A stretch of 19,649 nucleotides of DNA from GCA-2689995 sp964529325 (GTDB lineage: Bacteria; Fidelibacterota; Marinisomatia; SCGC-AAA003-L08; GCA-2689995). The position numbers were made by a program, and so were the translations under genes. Below, piece after piece: positions 15,490-19,649 of this stretch (positions are counted from its first letter, which is position 1; each line of letters starts with the position of its first letter). The stretch lies in the NCBI GenBank assembly GCA_964529325.1, contig CAZGWH010000045.1:1-19649 (forward strand). Reading direction: 5' to 3'. Under the pieces are notes generated by a model. It had not been told where the DNA came from, did no database searches, and was given only the letters and a program-made list of their open reading frames with translations.

Positions 15490-16400
15490 TATAAATCTTC
15501 CATATAAATAAAAGCTGTGACTAATTTACCTACAGCTTCTAAACTTTCAGCAGAACAATTTTCAGGTAAATCACTTAATGTATGCCACAAATTTTTATTA
15601 TTTTTTAAATAATTAAAATCTATTAAGTTAACAGTTGGTATTTTTGTTTCCAAATAAAACACCCGATGATCATCATAAATTGGTTTCCCTAATTTATGTT
15701 TAAATTGATGAAGTTGTAAATTGTGTGCTAATGTCCAAAGTTGGTCAACAAATTGAGGTGCTTGATAATAGGAAAATCGTTCAATTTCAATATCTAAATT
15801 TTTATCCCCCACCATATCCAAACCAATTCCAAAATATGGCATAGGTAAAGGATAAATTTTTGCAAATTCTTTTGTGCCCAATCCAAAGGATTCGGCATTT
15901 CCAGACATACCCATATCTTCCCCATCAACAAAAAGTAAATCTACACCAATATTGATTAAAGGATTATTGTGAATAATTTCAGCCAAATGCATTAAAATTG
16001 CAACTCCACTTGCTCCATCATTTGCACCAATTATAGGTTTATCTTGATTTGATAATATTGAATCCATGTCGGCAATTTCTCTAGTATCCCAATGAGCTAA
16101 TAATAAAAGTCTTTTTTCTTTTTCAGGAGAAAATCGTGCAAGTATATTTGTAATGCCAACTGGTTTTTTCCAAATTGGATGAGTAATTGTAATTTCATGT
16201 TTTATAATTTTATCAGCAACGGGATCTAAATAATTTTCTATAAAAATAATAAAATCATTATGACCCTTTGAACCGGGAAATCGTGGACCTAAATCACATT
16301 GTTTTTCTAAATATTTAAATGCAATGTTGCCATCAAAATAAGGAAAATCTTGGCAAAACATTGTTGTTATAAAAATTATTATTATATTAATATATTTCAT
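15489..16400 (-). CDS. M28-family protein, probable glutaminyl-peptide cyclotransferase (animal type)
   Basis: Exported 303-residue metalloenzyme. Signal peptide ~1-16 (MKYINIIIIFITTMFC) leaving Gln17. Metal and active-site motifs of the M28/animal-type glutaminyl cyclase fold appear in order: H103-W-D105, GANDGASG (D128), DGED (E161, D162), LDMVGD (D195), IYDDH (D243-H245) and W272-H273-T274. The DDH plus WHT pairing and the layout of the C-terminal third resemble human glutaminyl cyclase (QDDH ... WHT). Bacteroidetes use such cyclases in the periplasm to convert N-terminal Gln of exported proteins to pyroglutamate. An aminopeptidase of the same clan is the alternative. The ATG directly abuts the sprA stop, with GAGG just upstream, so it is co-transcribed with the translocon gene. 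Confidence 0.85.
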   Translation of the reverse strand: MKYINIIIIFITTMFCQDFPYFDGNIAFKYLEKQCDLGPRFPGSKGHNDFIIFIENYLDPVADKIIKHEITITHPIWKKPVGITNILARFSPEKEKRLLLLAHWDTREIADMDSILSNQDKPIIGANDGASGVAILMHLAEIIHNNPLINIGVDLLFVDGEDMGMSGNAESFGLGTKEFAKIYPLPMPYFGIGLDMVGDKNLDIEIERFSYYQAPQFVDQLWTLAHNLQLHQFKHKLGKPIYDDHRVFYLETKIPTVNLIDFNYLKNNKNLWHTLSDLPENCSAESLEAVGKLVTAFIYMEDL

Positions 16401-19400
16401 CTACCCTCTTAATTTAATCACGACTGAAAACCCACCTCCTTTTTCAAATCGCCATTTATTTTGTAGTGAATAATCACCGCTATAAGTATAATTAAAAGTA
16501 AAATCTACAAAATTAGAAAAATGGTATTTCACCGTTGGCTTAATATTAAAATTTCTTTTTTCATCATTAATGGTAAAAACAGATCCGCCTGCTAATAAAA
16601 CTTCTTTCCAAGTATAACTATAAGTTGAACTTAAATTAAATGTAATATCATTTTCTAAATCTAAATCTCTTAAAAAAAATATAGGGATTTCTAACCCACC
16701 TTTTTTTGTATATTTAATTGATGAATTTGATGTCAGTGAATGGTCCTTATCAATACCACCACCATAAGATTCTTTTATCGTCTGGGTATATCCACCATTT
16801 AAAGTAACTTTAATATTATTTTTTGTAGTTGTAGTTATACCCAATAAAGGTGAAAAGTTTAATTTATATATTTTTGATTCTTCACCATCATTTATTGTTT
16901 TCTCTTCACTACCCGTAAATTTATGATTAATAGATATAGTTTTAAAAATTTTATTTAAATATGGTAAAGTATGTAATTGCTGAATTGAAATATCATAATT
17001 AGGAAATGGAATACCTTGCATTTTAAATTTTTCATTAAAACCAATTGGTAAATATGAATGATTTAATGATATTGTTGTATCATTCGTTGTTGATATTTTT
17101 TCAATTACTTTTTTTTGATAATAAAGCCTGCCTATCGAAATTTTACCTAAACTATATCCATTTGTTTGAATTTTAATTTCTTTTGTATTTGAATAGTTAC
17201 TATTCACTTGACTTAAATCTTCAGTTGTATAAGTTGAATCTTGATCAATATACAATGATTCACTAAAAAATTTATTAACAAAAGTAGGCTTATAAGAAGT
17301 CAAAATCCCATTATAATTTGCTGAAAAATCATCACTATATTCAACGGAAATATCACCAATAACTTTTGCAAATGAATGAGTTTTTTCTAAAAAAGATAAA
17401 ATGAGCTCATTTTCAACTTCAACCCACTTTTGGTTTCTTTTTTTATTCCGCGAGTTACTACGCCCCGAACTAGGTCTAGAGGATTTTCCTTGAGTTTTTG
17501 GTGTAAAGAATTTTTCTAGAAAGGATGCCATTGAGAATCGAAATGAAGGTTTAATTTTATTAGAAAAACTTAATCCTGCAATACTATCAATACTTGTTGA
17601 TCTAGTCCAAGTATATGATGAATTAAATAAAAACTTTGGCTTTAACCAATTCATATCTGGTAATAATGAAAATGATACTTTTTCATTACTTTTTGTTTTT
17701 CTCCCTATTGTTTGGTCTTCTATTAATTTTAATTTATTAAATTGATATTGATCTAAATTATTGTTTTGATCAAAATGATATGTTGATTCAATTTTTTTAA
17801 TTGGCTCATAAGTCATATCGAACCGGCTTGTTAGTTTTAAGCTTTGATTAAAGGTTGTGTCTGGATTATTACGATACAATGTAAAATTATCAGTTTCATT
17901 TAATGTAACTTTTCCAGAAAGTTTTTTTGGAAAGTAATATATTTTAGATGAAAAAATGTCTCGTTCTTTTTCAAAATACTTTTGAATACTCGTAAATGGT
18001 TTTACGAAATTTGGATTATCATTTAAATTTAATAAATAATCAATATTTTGATTTTGCGTTTTCTGTCTTTCTATTTTTTTTGTAATATTAGAATTCATTT
18101 TATTGTTTGTCTGAAATCCAATTTTAAAATTATCAATGATGTATTTTTCCCAGAATTTTTGCCCTTTTGTCGATTTTTTAAACCCTGTTGAAATTCCATA
18201 ATTTCTAGATATTGTTTGTATGCTATCTGGTGAACTCCATGGGTTTTCAATAATAACATCAGTTTGAGTTGGTTCAAATTGTGGGATTTGTGTTGATTCA
18301 GAATAAGTAAGCCTAATTGGGTCAAACCCTAATTTTTTATTAAAAAAATTATCAGGTTTTATAATTGTTGTTAATGAAAAACTTTGCTTTGTATTTCCAG
18401 TACTTAGGCGTTCCTGTAAGGCATGATAGTCAGCTGTTCGAGAATCAAAGTTTGCATTAATTTGAACCATATCTGCCACATTTAAATCGCCTGAAAATTT
18501 TACAGCAAATCCAGTTTTCCTTTGCACACCGGTCATTCTTAATTCATTAATAAAAATATGGCCATTCACTTTTTGATTTGTATTATTATATACTCCTACA
18601 ACAATATTTTTCACATTATCAATACTGGGCTGACCCTTAATTCTAATTTTTTCCCACGTCGGATTTGTTAGCGAAGAGTCTACCCATTCCCACAAATCAT
18701 CTCCGAGGAAATTTCCAGGAGGTGAGTAAATATTATCTCCATTTAAGTCATTTAATGGTTCTCCAATGTCAAACAAACCATTTCCTTCCGTATTTAATAA
18801 GATTGGTTGAATATCTTCCTGAGTTTCTAAATAAGGCTGATATACATTATCACCATTAGGATCGTCAACAGAACAGTCTGTACACGGAAAACATCCAAAA
18901 GAATTCCAATTATAACAAATCAGATTTTCAAATTGAATTAAATCTTCATTCCCAGAGCAACCATCAACAGATAAAAAATTACATGCAATATCAGAAAATG
19001 TAATATCAATATATTCTCTCTCCATTGAAATTGTTAACTCCGTATCTTCAGTACAATTTCCATCATTAGAAATTTGAATAAAATTAATACATTCTTGATA
19101 ATCTAAAATATTTCCAATTTCATCGATGCAATATTGAATATTGAGTTCATGATAATCATCTATAAATATTTCATTCGGAATCGTATCACATGGAATTGTA
19201 ATTATTGAATCTTTAATTCCAAATAATATTTCAGGAATTGCACCTCCCATACCATTTTCCCACATACTTTGAATACCATCACTTCCAACATCTTCAAAAG
19301 TTTCCAAAGATTGTTTATCTAATTTTTTTCGGGTTAATTCTTCTAAATCAATTCGGATATCATTATTTTTCCAACCTGCATCATTACCACCACCCTGCTT

Positions 19401-19649
19401 TACTGTTAATGGTTTTATTATTTCATAATAATTATCTTCATCTTTTTCCAATCGAAATAAAATTTGAACATTTTCTTCATTTTTCCAATCCGTAAAATCG
19501 GGGTTTGAAAACCACGGATTTGTACCATTCTGTCTTTCTGCATAAACATACATATCTAAATATTTATAAATTTTAAAGTTTTTCTTACCTTCTTGAGGTA
19601 TATTTAAAACTTTTTTTATACCAATAATTTGATCCTGTTGAATTCCATT
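16401..19649 (-). CDS. sprA: SprA, T9SS outer-membrane translocon, C-terminal part (N-terminus outside window)
   Basis: The frame is open from the window end to a TAG at 16401 (1082 codons). The first in-window ATG (19553) is internal, since codons upstream of it are open and continue the protein. SprA is the very large outer-membrane barrel through which T9SS cargo exits. Recognisable SprA features are KYLDMYVYAE, NDAGWKNNDIRIDLEELTR, the segment IRIKGQPSIDNVKNIVVGVY, GHIFINELRMTGVQRKTGFA, and a long run of barrel strands rich in alternating aromatic and polar residues ending near FSVVIKLRG. Numbering from the internal Met, residues ~120-296 between the EELTR and IKGQPS segments form an insertion with ten cysteines and DxNGDN motifs. 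About half of a typical SprA is present. Several neighbours encode T9SS-like cargo and PorV-like proteins, which supports the call. Confidence 0.9.
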   Translation of the reverse strand, partial: NGIQQDQIIGIKKVLNIPQEGKKNFKIYKYLDMYVYAERQNGTNPWFSNPDFTDWKNEENVQILFRLEKDEDNYYEIIKPLTVKQGGGNDAGWKNNDIRIDLEELTRKKLDKQSLETFEDVGSDGIQSMWENGMGGAIPEILFGIKDSIITIPCDTIPNEIFIDDYHELNIQYCIDEIGNILDYQECINFIQISNDGNCTEDTELTISMEREYIDITFSDIACNFLSVDGCSGNEDLIQFENLICYNWNSFGCFPCTDCSVDDPNGDNVYQPYLETQEDIQPILLNTEGNGLFDIGEPLNDLNGDNIYSPPGNFLGDDLWEWVDSSLTNPTWEKIRIKGQPSIDNVKNIVVGVYNNTNQKVNGHIFINELRMTGVQRKTGFAVKFSGDLNVADMVQINANFDSRTADYHALQERLSTGNTKQSFSLTTIIKPDNFFNKKLGFDPIRLTYSESTQIPQFEPTQTDVIIENPWSSPDSIQTISRNYGISTGFKKSTKGQKFWEKYIIDNFKIGFQTNNKMNSNITKKIERQKTQNQNIDYLLNLNDNPNFVKPFTSIQKYFEKERDIFSSKIYYFPKKLSGKVTLNETDNFTLYRNNPDTTFNQSLKLTSRFDMTYEPIKKIESTYHFDQNNNLDQYQFNKLKLIEDQTIGRKTKSNEKVSFSLLPDMNWLKPKFLFNSSYTWTRSTSIDSIAGLSFSNKIKPSFRFSMASFLEKFFTPKTQGKSSRPSSGRSNSRNKKRNQKWVEVENELILSFLEKTHSFAKVIGDISVEYSDDFSANYNGILTSYKPTFVNKFFSESLYIDQDSTYTTEDLSQVNSNYSNTKEIKIQTNGYSLGKISIGRLYYQKKVIEKISTTNDTTISLNHSYLPIGFNEKFKMQGIPFPNYDISIQQLHTLPYLNKIFKTISINHKFTGSEEKTINDGEESKIYKLNFSPLLGITTTTKNNIKVTLNGGYTQTIKESYGGGIDKDHSLTSNSSIKYTKKGGLEIPIFFLRDLDLENDITFNLSSTYSYTWKEVLLAGGSVFTINDEKRNFNIKPTVKYHFSNFVDFTFNYTYSGDYSLQNKWRFEKGGGFSVVIKLRG

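Noticed and set aside
16401..19553. ATG at 19553 as a true gene start
   Set aside because: The 32 codons from 19649 to 19554 are open in the same frame and read as SprA-like protein (ending KYLD before the Met), so the gene extends beyond the window.

Overview
The window is AT-rich (about 30% GC by eye) and every gene I can support reads on the minus strand, so transcription runs from base 19649 down to base 1. The gene set points to the FCB superphylum, most likely Candidatus Marinimicrobia (SAR406/Neomarinimicrobiota) or a close relative. The grounds are a SprA-type translocon of the type IX secretion system (T9SS), several secreted proteins ending in a T9SS-type sorting domain (N-[FY]-P-N-P-F-N-P ... 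G-x-Y), Cys/Asp cassettes of the GCTDxxAxNYxxxAxxDDGSC type, and lamin-tail domains. The taxonomic call is inference; no rRNA or tRNA gene is present.

Region A (19649-10008) is a compact cluster with start/stop overlaps or gaps of 0-2 bases. In transcription order it holds the C-terminal part of sprA (cut by the window edge), an M28-family protein resembling animal-type glutaminyl cyclase, prmA (ribosomal protein L11 methyltransferase), a Cys-rich lipoprotein, a secreted Asp-box (BNR-like) propeller protein with a T9SS sorting domain, a PorV/PorQ-family outer-membrane protein and a second outer-membrane barrel. Read together, this is a secretion locus: translocon, a possible N-terminal modifier of exported proteins, a cargo protein and PorV-like shuttle or attachment factors, with one housekeeping methyltransferase embedded.

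Region B (9935-7934) holds two tandem, nearly abutting GAPDH-family genes. The downstream one is a canonical GAPDH. The upstream one keeps the fold and the nucleotide-binding motif but has lost the catalytic cysteine (Ser instead) and degraded the phosphate-binding motifs, so it looks like a pseudo-dehydrogenase partner. This is the most unexpected finding in the window.

Region C (7648-1) holds three large secreted multidomain proteins with lamin-tail domains. The first combines a c-type haem domain, two lamin-tail domains, two copies of a Cys-terminated beta module, a dockerin and a T9SS sorting domain. The second has lamin-tail, OB-fold-like and PKD-like modules plus a sorting domain. The third, cut by the window start, has lamin-tail-like, GCTD and OB-like modules plus a FlgD-like C-terminal domain. 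A good intrinsic terminator separates the first two, and a 285-bp gap before the first carries its probable promoter and a leader hairpin. These proteins are plausible clients of the T9SS encoded in region A.

I see no tRNA, rRNA, CRISPR array, insertion sequence, integrase or phage gene.
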